From contig NZ_CP009747.1 of NCBI RefSeq assembly GCF_000800255.1, forward strand, positions 1,984,001-2,048,000: DNA of 64,000 nucleotides. Reading direction: 5' to 3'. The notes under the pieces are model-generated. The model saw only the letters and a program-made list of their open reading frames with translations, had not been told where the DNA came from and did not search any database. Of this stretch, positions 26,428 to 35,336 are shown piece after piece. Numbering within the stretch: the first letter of the stretch is position 1; every line of letters begins with the position of its first letter. Position numbers and translations under genes: made by a program. Source of the stretch: Pseudomonas parafulva. GTDB lineage: Bacteria; Pseudomonadota; Gammaproteobacteria; Pseudomonadales; Pseudomonadaceae.

Positions 26428-28482
26428 ATGACTGCGTCACGCCATGCCGCACGCGCCGCCCTGCCCGCGCTTGCCCTCACCTGCACCCTCGCTCCGGCCC
26501 CCCAGGCACAAGCCGAGACGATCCCTCCCGCGACTACCCCCCTGACCTTGGGCGCTGTCAGCGTCTCAGGCCGCGAAACCGGCCCACTGTCCAGCGCCGC
26601 GCTGATCGGTTCGGTCGATGTGCTGCGCGCCGACACGCTCGACACCCTGCCCGTTGCCTACGCCTGGGAATTGTTCAGGCGCGCGCCGGGTGTGCTGCTG
26701 ACCGAATTCAACCAGGGCACCACCTCGGGGAAGCTGTCGATGCGCGGCTTCAATGGCGAGGGGGAAGTCAACGCCGTGAAGTTGCTGATCGATGGCATCC
26801 CCAGCAACACCAACGACGGCAACATGCCCTTCATCGATGCGGTGTTCCCGCTCGACATCGACAACATCCAGGTGGTGCGCGGCACCCAGGACCCGCGTTA
26901 TGGACTGAACAACATCGCCGGCAACGTTTCGATCAACACCCGCACCGGGGGCGACTACAACCAGGCACGGCTGCGCTATGGCAGTTTCGACACCCGTGAA
27001 GTGCAACTGGCCAAAGGCATCGAAGGCACGAACTGGACTCAGAACTACTTCTTCGCCCGCCAACAGGTCGGCGGATACCGGGACCACGCCGACACCGAGC
27101 GCTATACGTTTTCCGGCAAATGGTTCTACACCCCGGATGACGGCCGCTACCGCGCAGGTTTGATCGCACGCCACTACCAGAGCACCGCCCAGGAGGCCGG
27201 TTACCTCAGCGCAGACGACGCCCGCCACGATCCACGCCAAAGCAATGCCTTCAATGCGACCGACCAAGGCACGCGGCGCGTCAACCAACTGAGCCTGCAT
27301 CTGGACACCGACCTGACCGACGACCTCGCCTGGTCCACCAAGGTCTACCTCAACACCTTCGACGACCGGCGCTGGACGCAGTACTGGCGCACGAGCGCAC
27401 AGCAGGAGCGCTACGCGAACGAAACCCAGTATGGCGCCCTCACCTCGCTCACCTGGCGACCCGAGGTTCAGGGCCTGCACGGCTTTGCCCTGGAAGGTGG
27501 CAGCGACGTAAACCGCCAGGACAATCGCAGCCAGCGCTATCGCACCCTCGACCGAACCCGCCAGGCCCGTAGCCGCGACCAGCAGTTCGATTTCGACACG
27601 CTCGGCGCTTATGTGCAGGCCGAGATCGAGCCAGTCGCCTCGCTGAAGGTCGTCCCGGCCTATCGCGTCGACAGGCTCAGTGGCCACTTCGACAACCGCG
27701 CCAATGGACAGCAGGCGCCGATCAACGACTACGGCCTGATCCGCCAACCGAAACTCAGCATCGCCTGGACGCCATGGGACGTGGCGGGTCTGTACGCGAA
27801 CTGGGGTCGTACCTTCCAGGTCGGCACCGGCGCGGCGGCGTACAAGATCCCGCCAAGCCACCAGGACCTGGCGCCCTCGATCAACGAAGGCTGGGAGACA
27901 GGCATCACCTTCAACCCCACGCGCTGGCTGGACGGTCGCCTCGCTTACTGGCGCCAGGAGGCCAGTGGCGAAGTCAGCCGGCGCCTGAACGATCCCAGTG
28001 GCGAGTCCGACAACGTCGGCGAAACCCGGCGCTGGGGCTATGACCTGCAGATGAACCTGCACCCGGACGAGCGCACCGCGTGGTGGCTGGCCTATACCTG
28101 GCAGTATTCGCGCATCCTGGAGCCCAGCGCCGCCTTGCCGGCAAGCCGAGGACAGGAGATCGATCATGTCCCCCATCACGTGTGGAATGCCGGAGTCCGC
28201 TATCAGGCCTCGCCAGCATTGCAACTGGGCGCCTGGATGAACGGCCAGTCGCGCTATTACCTGGAACGCGAAAACACCCAGGGCCGTTACGGCAGCTTCG
28301 TGCTGATGAACCTGAGCGCAAGCTACCGACTGAGCGAGTCGGTCAGCGTCGACCTGCAGTTGAAGAACCTCGCCAACCGCTACTACGCATACGTCTGGTA
28401 CGACCCCGATGGCGCGCAGGCTTCGCTGCATTCGCCAGGCGACGGGCGCGCGCTGTACGCCGGGGTCACCTTCGACTTCTAA
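26428..28482 (+). CDS. TonB-dependent outer-membrane receptor
   Basis: A 684-residue receptor. A signal peptide (ending QAQAE near residue 31) is followed by a TonB-box-like GAVSVSG, a plug (SMRGFNGEGEVNAVKLLIDG; IDNIQVVRGTQDPRYGLNNIAGNVSI) and a barrel with many aromatic girdle residues, ending YAGVTFDF with a C-terminal Phe. The plug lacks the siderophore-type ETPQSVSV motif of the receptor at 7573, so it is of a different subclass, closer to FecA/OprC-like receptors. It follows a DUF2946 gene on the same strand, which favours metal (possibly copper) transport. The substrate is not determined. Confidence 0.88.
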   Translation: MTASRHAARAALPALALTCTLAPAPQAQAETIPPATTPLTLGAVSVSGRETGPLSSAALIGSVDVLRADTLDTLPVAYAWELFRRAPGVLLTEFNQGTTSGKLSMRGFNGEGEVNAVKLLIDGIPSNTNDGNMPFIDAVFPLDIDNIQVVRGTQDPRYGLNNIAGNVSINTRTGGDYNQARLRYGSFDTREVQLAKGIEGTNWTQNYFFARQQVGGYRDHADTERYTFSGKWFYTPDDGRYRAGLIARHYQSTAQEAGYLSADDARHDPRQSNAFNATDQGTRRVNQLSLHLDTDLTDDLAWSTKVYLNTFDDRRWTQYWRTSAQQERYANETQYGALTSLTWRPEVQGLHGFALEGGSDVNRQDNRSQRYRTLDRTRQARSRDQQFDFDTLGAYVQAEIEPVASLKVVPAYRVDRLSGHFDNRANGQQAPINDYGLIRQPKLSIAWTPWDVAGLYANWGRTFQVGTGAAAYKIPPSHQDLAPSINEGWETGITFNPTRWLDGRLAYWRQEASGEVSRRLNDPSGESDNVGETRRWGYDLQMNLHPDERTAWWLAYTWQYSRILEPSAALPASRGQEIDHVPHHVWNAGVRYQASPALQLGAWMNGQSRYYLERENTQGRYGSFVLMNLSASYRLSESVSVDLQLKNLANRYYAYVWYDPDGAQASLHSPGDGRALYAGVTFDF

Positions 28483-28500
28483 GTCCGCCAGCCGGTCCGA

Positions 28501-29400
28501 TCAACGCAGGTGCTGGGCGAGCTCGGCGATGTGTTGCGGACCGATGCCGCAGCAGCCGCCGATCATGCTCGCACCGCGCTCACGCCAGTCCTGGGCCCAC
28601 TTCAGGTAACCCGGCGGGTCCAGGTCGTCGCGCAACTCATCCAGACCGTCGTTGGCGGTGGCCTCTTTCGGCTGGGGCGGGAAGGCATTGGCATAGGCGC
28701 CGATAGCGATGTCGGCTTGACGCGCTTCGATTACCGCACGCGCGGCGTCGATCGCGGCACCGATGACCTCGGGCTGGCTGCAGTTGAACAGCACGGCCGC
28801 CACGCCGAGTTCGGCTGCCGCCGCCACCGCCTCGCTCACCGGCTCGCCGGAGCGCAGGCGTGGGATCGGGTCGACCTCTTCGTCCTGGAGGGTGAACGAC
28901 ACCCAGAACGGCTTGCCGTCCTTGGGCAGATGGGCATGGATGGCGCGCACTTCGGCAATGGCGCTCTGCGTCTCGGCCAGCCAGACGTCTACATGTGCAG
29001 CCAGGCCCTGAACCAGCGGCGTGAGGACCTCGGCAACGCGCTCAGGCTGGAACAGGTCCGGCCGGTACGAACCGAACAGCGGCGGCAACGACCCGGCCAC
29101 CTGCACAGGATGCGCACTGGCCCTGGCGGCCTGGCGCGCCAGTTGGCCGGCGATGTCGGCCAGGTGCTGGCCTTCTTCGGCAAACCGCGCCTCACCGATG
29201 TGGAACGGCACCACCGCATAGCTGTTGCTCGTGATCACCCGCGCCCCGGCCTCGATGAACGCGGCATGCACGCCGACTACCGCTTCGGGAGCCTCGCTGA
29301 GGGCGAGCGCCGACCACTCCGGCTGGCGGAACGGTGCGCCGCTGCGTTGCAACTCCCGTCCCATGCCCCCGTCAAGAATCACCATGTCACGCTGTTTCAT
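28501..29400 (-). CDS. mmuM: Homocysteine S-methyltransferase family protein
   Basis: A 299-residue Zn-dependent homocysteine methyltransferase. Zinc ligands are the Cys in VLFNCSQPEV and the pair in MIGGCCGIGPQHI near the C-terminus. The N-terminus VILDGGMGRELQRSG is the family hallmark. It would methylate homocysteine to methionine using S-methylmethionine or SAM as donor. The ATG at 29400 follows AGAGG; a longer start at 29436 lacks support. It is divergent from an amino-acid ABC importer whose substrate may be S-methylmethionine. It converges with the TonB receptor gene, stops 18 bases apart. The symbol is by similarity in length and motifs to MmuM; the donor is not proved. Confidence 0.85.
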   Translation of the reverse strand: MKQRDMVILDGGMGRELQRSGAPFRQPEWSALALSEAPEAVVGVHAAFIEAGARVITSNSYAVVPFHIGEARFAEEGQHLADIAGQLARQAARASAHPVQVAGSLPPLFGSYRPDLFQPERVAEVLTPLVQGLAAHVDVWLAETQSAIAEVRAIHAHLPKDGKPFWVSFTLQDEEVDPIPRLRSGEPVSEAVAAAAELGVAAVLFNCSQPEVIGAAIDAARAVIEARQADIAIGAYANAFPPQPKEATANDGLDELRDDLDPPGYLKWAQDWRERGASMIGGCCGIGPQHIAELAQHLR

Positions 29401-29422
29401 ATAACGCCTCTGCAGGTTCTTA

Positions 29423-29435
29423 TGAAGAAAATTCA
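29423..29435. promoter_or_regulatory. MetR-type palindrome TGAA-N5-TTCA
   Basis: TGAAGAAAATTCA fits the MetR consensus TGAANNNNNTTCA exactly. It is followed by a second palindrome, TTCATTATGAA (29432-29442), and an inverted repeat CGGAT/ATCCG (29446-29450 and 29466-29470). It lies 22 bases upstream of the homocysteine methyltransferase ATG and about 68 bases upstream of the divergent binding-protein ATG. MetR uses homocysteine as co-effector, which fits the methyltransferase. A 13-base match can arise by chance, so confidence is moderate. Confidence 0.45.
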
Positions 29436-29503
29436 TTATGAACGTCGGATTTATACCTATTAAATATCCGAATTAACTTTCCGCCAACCTTTCAGGTACT
29501 TAC

Positions 29504-30325
29504 ATGCGTTTTCCTGCCTTGCTCGGCGCGGGCCTCGTGCTGCTCGCCACCGCCACTCACGCGCTTGCCGGCGCCACGCTGGAGCGGGTCGAATCTCGCA
29601 AGGAACTGGTCAACGTGCTGATGGAGAGCTACCCGCCGTTTTCTTTCCTGAACGAGCAGAACCAGCTGGATGGTTTCGACGTCGACGTGGCCAAGGCCGT
29701 CGCTGAGCGGCTGGGCGTCAAGTTGCGCCTGGAAACGCCGTCGTGGGACGTAATTGCCGCCGGTCGCTGGAGCGGGCGCTACGACATCTGCATCTGCTCC
29801 ATGACCCCCAGCAAGGCGCGCGCCGAGGTCTTCGACTTCCCCGTCGAGTATTACGCCTCCCCTGCGGTGATCGTGGTCAATGCCCAGGACGACCGTATCC
29901 ACGGCGCCAAGGACCTGGACGGCCGCAAGGTCGGCCTGACCAGCGCGTCGAGCTATGAAAGCTACCTGAACAAGAACCTGGTGATCGAAGGCGACGAAGG
30001 CCGCAAGATCGACTATCCGTTCGACGTCGTCCAGATCGCCCCCTACGACACCGACAACGTCGCCTTCCAGGACCTGGGCCTGGGTGCCGGCGTGCGCCTG
30101 GATGCCATTCTCACCAATCTGGTGACTGCCCAGCCGCGATTGAACCAGGACAAGCGCTTCAAACTGGCCGGCGCGCCGCTTTATGAAGAACCGAACTCCG
30201 TCGCTATCGAAAAAGGCGATCCCGAATGGGATGCCAAGGTGCGTCAGGTGTTCGCCGAGCTCAAGGCCGACGGCACGCTGACCAAGCTGTCGCAGAAGTG
30301 GATCGGTGCCGATATCAGCAAATGA
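29504..30325 (+). CDS. Amino-acid ABC transporter periplasmic binding protein (family 3)
   Basis: A 273-residue protein with a signal peptide (LLGAGLVLLATATHALAG, cleaved near residue 23) and the SBP_bac_3 fold: YPPFSFLNEQNQLDGFDVDVAKAVAERLGV, YDICICSMTPSKARAEVFDF and KVGLTSASSYESYL. It would capture an amino acid or similar compound for the permease encoded next; the two genes overlap by an ATGA. The divergent homocysteine methyltransferase gene suggests S-methylmethionine or a related sulfur amino acid as ligand. This is inference only. Confidence 0.88.
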   Translation: MRFPALLGAGLVLLATATHALAGATLERVESRKELVNVLMESYPPFSFLNEQNQLDGFDVDVAKAVAERLGVKLRLETPSWDVIAAGRWSGRYDICICSMTPSKARAEVFDFPVEYYASPAVIVVNAQDDRIHGAKDLDGRKVGLTSASSYESYLNKNLVIEGDEGRKIDYPFDVVQIAPYDTDNVAFQDLGLGAGVRLDAILTNLVTAQPRLNQDKRFKLAGAPLYEEPNSVAIEKGDPEWDAKVRQVFAELKADGTLTKLSQKWIGADISK

Positions 30326-31119
30326 ACGGCGAACGTTGCGCTTCAAGACCCTTGCTGGGCTTTCGCACCCGCCTGTACCTGACATGGCTGGCGCTGTTCG
30401 TCCTGTTCATCGGCTTTTTCCTGAGCTTCGACCTGAAGTTCTCGATCATTCTGGAGAAGTTTCCCAACCTCGCCGGTTTCAAGCTCGGACCCAATGGCTT
30501 CCTGCAAGGCGCTGCCCTGACGCTGTTCCTGTGCCTGTGCTCGATGCTGGCCTCGGTACTGCTGGGCTTCGCCGCCGCACTGGCCCGGCTGTCGGGCAGT
30601 GCCGTGCTGGTGGGCATCGCCAGTTTCTACACGTCGTTTTTCCGCGGTACACCGCTGTTGATCCAGATCCTGCTGATCTATCTGGGCTTGCCGCAACTGG
30701 GGCTGGTGCCCGGCGCCATCAGTGCCGGAATCATCGCCCTGTCGCTGAACTACGGCGCTTATCTGAGCGAAATTTTCCGCGCCGGTATCCTGGGCGTCGC
30801 CCGTGGCCAGCGCGAAGCAGCCCTGGCGCTGGGCATGCGCAGCCGGCAGATCTTCAGCCATATCGTTCTGCCCCAGGCCATGCGGGTCATCATTCCGCCG
30901 ACCGCGAACCAGTTCATTTCCATGCTCAAGGACTCGTCGCTGATCTCGGTGATGGGCGTTTGGGAGGTGATGTTCCTGGCCCAGTCCTATGGCCGCTCGA
31001 GTTATCGCTACCTGGAGATGCTCACCACCGCTGCCGTGATCTACTGGGTGCTGTCGATCCTGCTGGAGTTGATCCAGGCGCGACTCGAACGGCATTTCGC
31101 CAAGGCGTACCTGCGCTGA
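30322..31119 (+). CDS. Amino-acid ABC transporter permease
   Basis: A 265-residue permease of the HisM/GlnP type. Five or more membrane segments are visible. The EAA loop that docks the ATPase is EAALALGMRSRQIFSHIVLPQAMRVIIPP. LNYGAYLSEIFRAGI is also typical. The start at 30322 comes from an ATGA overlap with the binding-protein gene. No ATPase gene follows; the next gene is convergent with only 4 bases between the stop codons. The system must therefore borrow an ATPase encoded elsewhere. Confidence 0.88.
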   Translation: MNGERCASRPLLGFRTRLYLTWLALFVLFIGFFLSFDLKFSIILEKFPNLAGFKLGPNGFLQGAALTLFLCLCSMLASVLLGFAAALARLSGSAVLVGIASFYTSFFRGTPLLIQILLIYLGLPQLGLVPGAISAGIIALSLNYGAYLSEIFRAGILGVARGQREAALALGMRSRQIFSHIVLPQAMRVIIPPTANQFISMLKDSSLISVMGVWEVMFLAQSYGRSSYRYLEMLTTAAVIYWVLSILLELIQARLERHFAKAYLR

Positions 31120-31123
31120 TCCC

Positions 31124-33478
31124 TCAGCGCACCTGATCCCGCGCCGGCACCGCCCGAGCCAGCTGCGCCGCTGAAGGCTGCGCCCGGTGCAACGTGACCG
31201 GCACCGACTTGGCCGCCGGCACCTTGCTACGCTCGGCATGATGCCAGAGCGGCACCAACGGGTTGCATTCGGGGTAGTAAGCGGCCGCGCAGCCTTCGGG
31301 AATGTCGTAGCCGATGATCTGCAGGGGCCCCGCCTCGCGCACCACCTCGGGTTCCACGGCGGTGCGCAGCGTGACCCAATCCCCTGCCGCAAACCCCAGG
31401 CGAACCAGGTCGCTGCGGTTGAGGAACACCACGCTGCGGGTGCCATGCACACCGCGAAAACGGTCGTCGTAGCCGTAGACGGTGGTGTTGAATTGATCGT
31501 TGCTGCGCAGCGTCATCAATTGCAGCACATCACGCGGCATCGGCTCATGGAGCACGTCGTCGTCAGGATTGAGCCGCCCCGGCGCGACGAATTGTGCCTT
31601 GCCCGACTCGGTGGGCCATTGTCGCTGGTTGACCGCAACGGGACGGTGGAAGCCACCGGTCTGCCACATTCGCGATTCCATGTCGTGGAAGATCTCCGGG
31701 TACACCTGGCCGATCGCGCTGCGAATCAGCGCATAGTCCTGTCGCCAGGCAGACCAGGGAACACGGGAGTTATCGCCCAGCGTACCGCTGGCCAGGCCGG
31801 CGATGATCGCCACTTCCGAGCGCAACTGCTCGCCGGCCGGCTCGTTGGTGCCCAACCAGGCACGCACGCAGCCGGTGCTGTCCTCGGTGCTATAGGCCTG
31901 CACCACGCCGTCCTGGCGATCGATCTCGATGTGCCCCAGGCACGGCAGCAACCAAGTGCTGGCGCCGGGTACCAGATGGGTTCGGTTGAGTTTGGTCGCC
32001 ACCTGGACATCGAGGGCTAGGTCGGACCAGGCCCGCTCCAGACGCCGGGTGTCGGGGATCGCCCTGAGGAAGTTGCCGCCCAGGCCGATGAACCCCTTGA
32101 CCCTCCCGTCGAGAATGGCCTCGCAGGTGTCCACCGTCGCCAGGCCTTTGTTCGGCGGCACCTCGATGCCGAACAACGCGCGCAATGTGTCGGCCGGCAC
32201 TTTGGCCGGGTCTTCGGTGATGCCCACCGTGCGCTGGCCCTGCACATTGGAGTGCCCGCGGACCGGGCAGATTCCAGCACCGGGTTTGCCGAAGTTGCCG
32301 CGCAATAGCAGGAGGTTGACCAGCATCTGCACGTTTTCCACCCCATGCCGGTGCTGGGTCATGCCCATGCCATAGACCACCATCACCTTTTCGCTGCGGG
32401 CATACACCGTGGCAGCTGCCTCCAATGCAGCGCGTCCCAGGCCGGAACGGCGCTCAAGGGTTTCCCAACTGTAGCCATCCACTTCTTGGCAAAGGCTATC
32501 GAAGCCCTGGGTATGTTCGCGGATGAAGGCATGGTCGAGTACCGACACGCGACCACTGGCCAGGGCTTCGCGCTCCATGGCCAGCAGCGCTTTGATGATG
32601 CCGGTCACGGCCGCCAGGTCGCCGCCGATCTTCACTTGGTGATACTGCGTGCTGATCACCGTGGACTCGGGACCGATCATCTCGCGTGGCGACTGCGGAT
32701 TGACGAAACGTTCCAGGCCGCGCTCGCGCAGCGGGTTGAAGGTAATGATCGGGATCTGTCGCTTGCGCGCCGCCTGCAGCGGATGGAGCATGCGCGGCGC
32801 GTTGCTGCCCACGTTCTGGCCGAAGAAGAAGATGCAGTCGGTGTGCTCGAAGTCGGCCAGGGTCACGGTGCCGACAGGCACGCCGATGCTCTCCTGCAAG
32901 CCGACCGAGGTGCTCTCGTGGCACATGTTCGAGCTGTCCGGCAAGTTGTTGGTGCCATAGGCGCGGGCGAACAGTTGATACATGAACGAGGCTTCCAGGG
33001 ACGCCCGTCCCGAGGCGTAGAAGACCACCTGCTGCGGATCGAGCAGACGCAACTGCGCGCCGATCTCGCGGTAGGCGTGCTCCCAGGTGGTGACCTGATA
33101 GCGGTCGCTGGCGGCATCGTAGCGCAGCGGGTGGGTCAAGCGACCGTGCTGTTCGAGCGCGTGGTCACTCCAGGTACGCAGCTCCGTCAGCGTATGGGCC
33201 TCGAAGAAGGCCGGGCCGGTGCGGTGGCGAGTCAGTTCCCAGGCAGTGGCCTTGACGCCGTTCTCGCAGATTTCAAGGCCATGGGGATCACCCGGCTTGC
33301 CCCACGCACAGCTCACGCAAGCGAAGCCCTTGGGCTTGTTCTGCTTGAGCAGCGCGCGGGGCGCGGTGGCCAGGGCCTGCTCGCGCCAGAGAATGGCCAT
33401 GACCGACCTGGCCGAGCCCCAGCCGCCAGCGGCCGAGCGATAAGGTGTGTAATGCGCCTGGGGATGAATGAGCGACAT
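31124..33478 (-). CDS. FdhF/YdeP-family molybdopterin oxidoreductase
   Basis: A 784-residue protein of the bis-MGD molybdoenzyme family, YdeP branch. The N-terminal region has Cys residues at FACVSCAWGKPGDPHGLEICENG, the remnant of the Fe-S binding segment in this branch. Mo-cofactor segments include SSNMCHESTSVGLQESIGV, IFFFGQNVGSNAPRMLHPL and PIITFNPLRERGLERF; the C-terminal dinucleotide-binding domain has LQLMTLRSNDQFNTTVYGYDDRFRG. In E. coli YdeP is linked to acid resistance; its substrate is unknown. The C-terminus is free of extra domains. It is convergent with the permease gene and upstream of a chorismate mutase gene on the same strand, with no clear functional tie. Confidence 0.88.
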   Translation of the reverse strand: MSLIHPQAHYTPYRSAAGGWGSARSVMAILWREQALATAPRALLKQNKPKGFACVSCAWGKPGDPHGLEICENGVKATAWELTRHRTGPAFFEAHTLTELRTWSDHALEQHGRLTHPLRYDAASDRYQVTTWEHAYREIGAQLRLLDPQQVVFYASGRASLEASFMYQLFARAYGTNNLPDSSNMCHESTSVGLQESIGVPVGTVTLADFEHTDCIFFFGQNVGSNAPRMLHPLQAARKRQIPIITFNPLRERGLERFVNPQSPREMIGPESTVISTQYHQVKIGGDLAAVTGIIKALLAMEREALASGRVSVLDHAFIREHTQGFDSLCQEVDGYSWETLERRSGLGRAALEAAATVYARSEKVMVVYGMGMTQHRHGVENVQMLVNLLLLRGNFGKPGAGICPVRGHSNVQGQRTVGITEDPAKVPADTLRALFGIEVPPNKGLATVDTCEAILDGRVKGFIGLGGNFLRAIPDTRRLERAWSDLALDVQVATKLNRTHLVPGASTWLLPCLGHIEIDRQDGVVQAYSTEDSTGCVRAWLGTNEPAGEQLRSEVAIIAGLASGTLGDNSRVPWSAWRQDYALIRSAIGQVYPEIFHDMESRMWQTGGFHRPVAVNQRQWPTESGKAQFVAPGRLNPDDDVLHEPMPRDVLQLMTLRSNDQFNTTVYGYDDRFRGVHGTRSVVFLNRSDLVRLGFAAGDWVTLRTAVEPEVVREAGPLQIIGYDIPEGCAAAYYPECNPLVPLWHHAERSKVPAAKSVPVTLHRAQPSAAQLARAVPARDQVR

Positions 33479-33565
33479 GGGCCGCCTCGCTGGTCAGAGT
33501 TCAGAGGGTCTGAACGTTCGAGGAAGCCCTGCAAATTAAAGTTCAAGCGCAGTGGAGCGGCATAA

Positions 33566-33874
33566 TCACGGCGTGCGGGTGTCTGCCTGCAACGCGGCAT
33601 GGGTGTCCAGCTCTTCATTGATGAAGGCCGCGATCATGGCCCGATAAACCTGTTCGACCACCACCGGCGAAGCGCCGGTCTGCTCGGCCAATCCCCTCAC
33701 TTTGCTGATCACCTGCTCGACCCGCGCCGGTGCGCGCACGTCATCGGTGGTCTTCTTGAAACGGGCGGCCTGGGTAACCAGGCCACCCCGCTTGGCGAGC
33801 AACGTCACCAGTTCGCGGTCGATCTGGTCGATACGTTGGCGAACCTGATCGAGTGAGGTGCAGGGTGCGTCCAT
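33566..33874 (-). CDS. Chorismate mutase (AroQ class, monofunctional)
   Basis: A 102-residue all-helical CM_2 domain. Conserved residues appear in VRQRIDQIDRELVTLLAKR (active-site Arg residues), AARFKK (Lys), RAPARVEQVI and the last helix AMIAAFINEEL. It would rearrange chorismate to prephenate, or act like PchB (isochorismate pyruvate-lyase), which has the same fold; I cannot tell these apart here. No pyochelin or salicylate gene is near. The ATG at 33874 is preferred over the longer frame from 33988, since AAGGAAAT precedes it and the extension overlaps the next gene upstream. No signal peptide, so cytoplasmic. Confidence 0.82.
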   Translation of the reverse strand: MDAPCTSLDQVRQRIDQIDRELVTLLAKRGGLVTQAARFKKTTDDVRAPARVEQVISKVRGLAEQTGASPVVVEQVYRAMIAAFINEELDTHAALQADTRTP

Positions 33875-33914
33875 CGGGGCGATTTCCTTTTCGTGAAGTC
33901 GAGACAAGCGCCCA

Positions 33915-35249
33915 TTATTGCCTGACGTCAGTCTCCGCAGCCATATGCGTAGCGAAGCGCCCGACTGCCGTGACCACCTCTTGCGCACCGTCCTGGATCT
34001 CGGAAATCACCTTGCCGGCCTGGCTGGCCAAGGACAAGCCGATCTCGGCCTGCTTCCTGCTCTCGCCCATGCTCAACACCGCTTCTTCCACCAAGGCATT
34101 GTTCTTCTGCACCACCTCGACGATTTCCTCGGTGGCGACACTGGTGCGCCCTGCCAGCTTTCTCACCTCATCGGCCACCACGGCGAAACCGCGCCCCTGA
34201 TCGCCAGCCCGCGCAGCTTCGATGGCCGCATTGAGCGCCAGCAAGTTGGTCTGTTGGGCGATTCCACCGATGGTCGAGACTATGGAGGTGATCAACTGCG
34301 ACTGATGGCCCAGGGCTTCGACACCCGCCGAAGCGCTGCTGACCTGGGTAACGATCCGGTTCATGGTCTGCACCGTGTCGGTCACTGCTTCGGCGCCGCG
34401 CCGCGCCGAGTCATCGGTTTTGCGGGACACCTCGTAAGCCACTCCGGCCGCCGAACTGACCTCCATTTCGCGATGGACCTGCTCGGTGATATCGGTGGCG
34501 AACTTGACGATCTTGTACAACTGGCCACGCGTGTCGCGAACAGGGTTGTAGGAGGCTTCCAGCCACAGCTCACGACCGGACTTGTCCAGACGCCTGAAGC
34601 GGTCCGCGACGAAATGCCCTTCGTTGAGCTGGCGCCACAGCTGCTGATACTCCTGCGAGTTGGCATAGGCCGCGTCGCAAAAGAGGCGGTGATGCTTGCC
34701 GACGATTTCGGCCAGCGGGTATCTGACGGTGTCGAGAAAATTCTGGTTGGCGTTAAGGATGGTGCCATCCAAATCGAACTCGATCACCGCAGTAGAGCGC
34801 GACAGCGCGCTGATGAACTCATTGTCCTCGCGCGCTTTGTTGATCGCCGAGGTGACATCGATACCGTAGGCCGACATGTGGGTCACGGTGCCATCTGCCG
34901 CTTTGGTCGGACACCAGGCCGCGCGCATCCACACCATCTTGCCGTCAGCCGCGATGTAGCGGTAATCATCGCTGACCCCACGACCGTTGCGCACCGCCAA
35001 CATAAAGTTCTTGTAGCACTGCAGCTCTTTCACATAGCTGGGTGCAAGGGTGCCGAGGGACTTGCCGACCAGCCGCGACGGCTCCACCCCAACCAACCGC
35101 GCGAAGTTGTCATTGACCGCCGTGATCTGCATGTCGCGGTCCACGGTGATTTCCAGCATCTGATCGCTTCGGCTGCGTTCAGCGCTGCGCAGTTGCTCCA
35201 CTTCCCGTTGGAGTCGGTCGATCTCTTTCTTGAGGTTGGCGTTGAACAT
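33915..35249 (-). CDS. Soluble PAS-PAS chemoreceptor-like protein (BdlA-like)
   Basis: A 444-residue protein with a short N-terminal coiled coil, two PAS domains (about 25-135: [21 protein letters not shown]; about 145-260: [20 protein letters not shown], then an Aer-type PAC ending [14 protein letters not shown]) and one MCP signalling domain. The conserved hairpin tip is [20 protein letters not shown], followed by [17 protein letters not shown]. There is no transmembrane segment or HAMP domain. The layout and length match BdlA of P. aeruginosa, which drives biofilm dispersal and lowers c-di-GMP with partner phosphodiesterases. The gene just upstream encodes an EAL phosphodiesterase, which fits. 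Could instead be an Aer-like energy sensor. Ribosome site AAGGGAAG. Confidence 0.85.
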   Translation of the reverse strand: MFNANLKKEIDRLQREVEQLRSAERSRSDQMLEITVDRDMQITAVNDNFARLVGVEPSRLVGKSLGTLAPSYVKELQCYKNFMLAVRNGRGVSDDYRYIAADGKMVWMRAAWCPTKAADGTVTHMSAYGIDVTSAINKAREDNEFISALSRSTAVIEFDLDGTILNANQNFLDTVRYPLAEIVGKHHRLFCDAAYANSQEYQQLWRQLNEGHFVADRFRRLDKSGRELWLEASYNPVRDTRGQLYKIVKFATDITEQVHREMEVSSAAGVAYEVSRKTDDSARRGAEAVTDTVQTMNRIVTQVSSASAGVEALGHQSQLITSIVSTIGGIAQQTNLLALNAAIEAARAGDQGRGFAVVADEVRKLAGRTSVATEEIVEVVQKNNALVEEAVLSMGESRKQAEIGLSLASQAGKVISEIQDGAQEVVTAVGRFATHMAAETDVRQ

Positions 35250-35336
35250 GTCACTTCCCTTGAGTTGGCAGGGGTCTGTGTAGGGCCAAGGATCGTCAAC
35301 CCTCAGCGCTGGAGGTCATCGGGTGTACACAACACG

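Noticed and set aside
26566..28431. Minus-strand open frame of 621 codons inside the TonB receptor gene
   Set aside because: The plus strand carries the full receptor with signal peptide, plug and C-terminal Phe. The antisense frame shows no domain and exists because of third-position GC bias.
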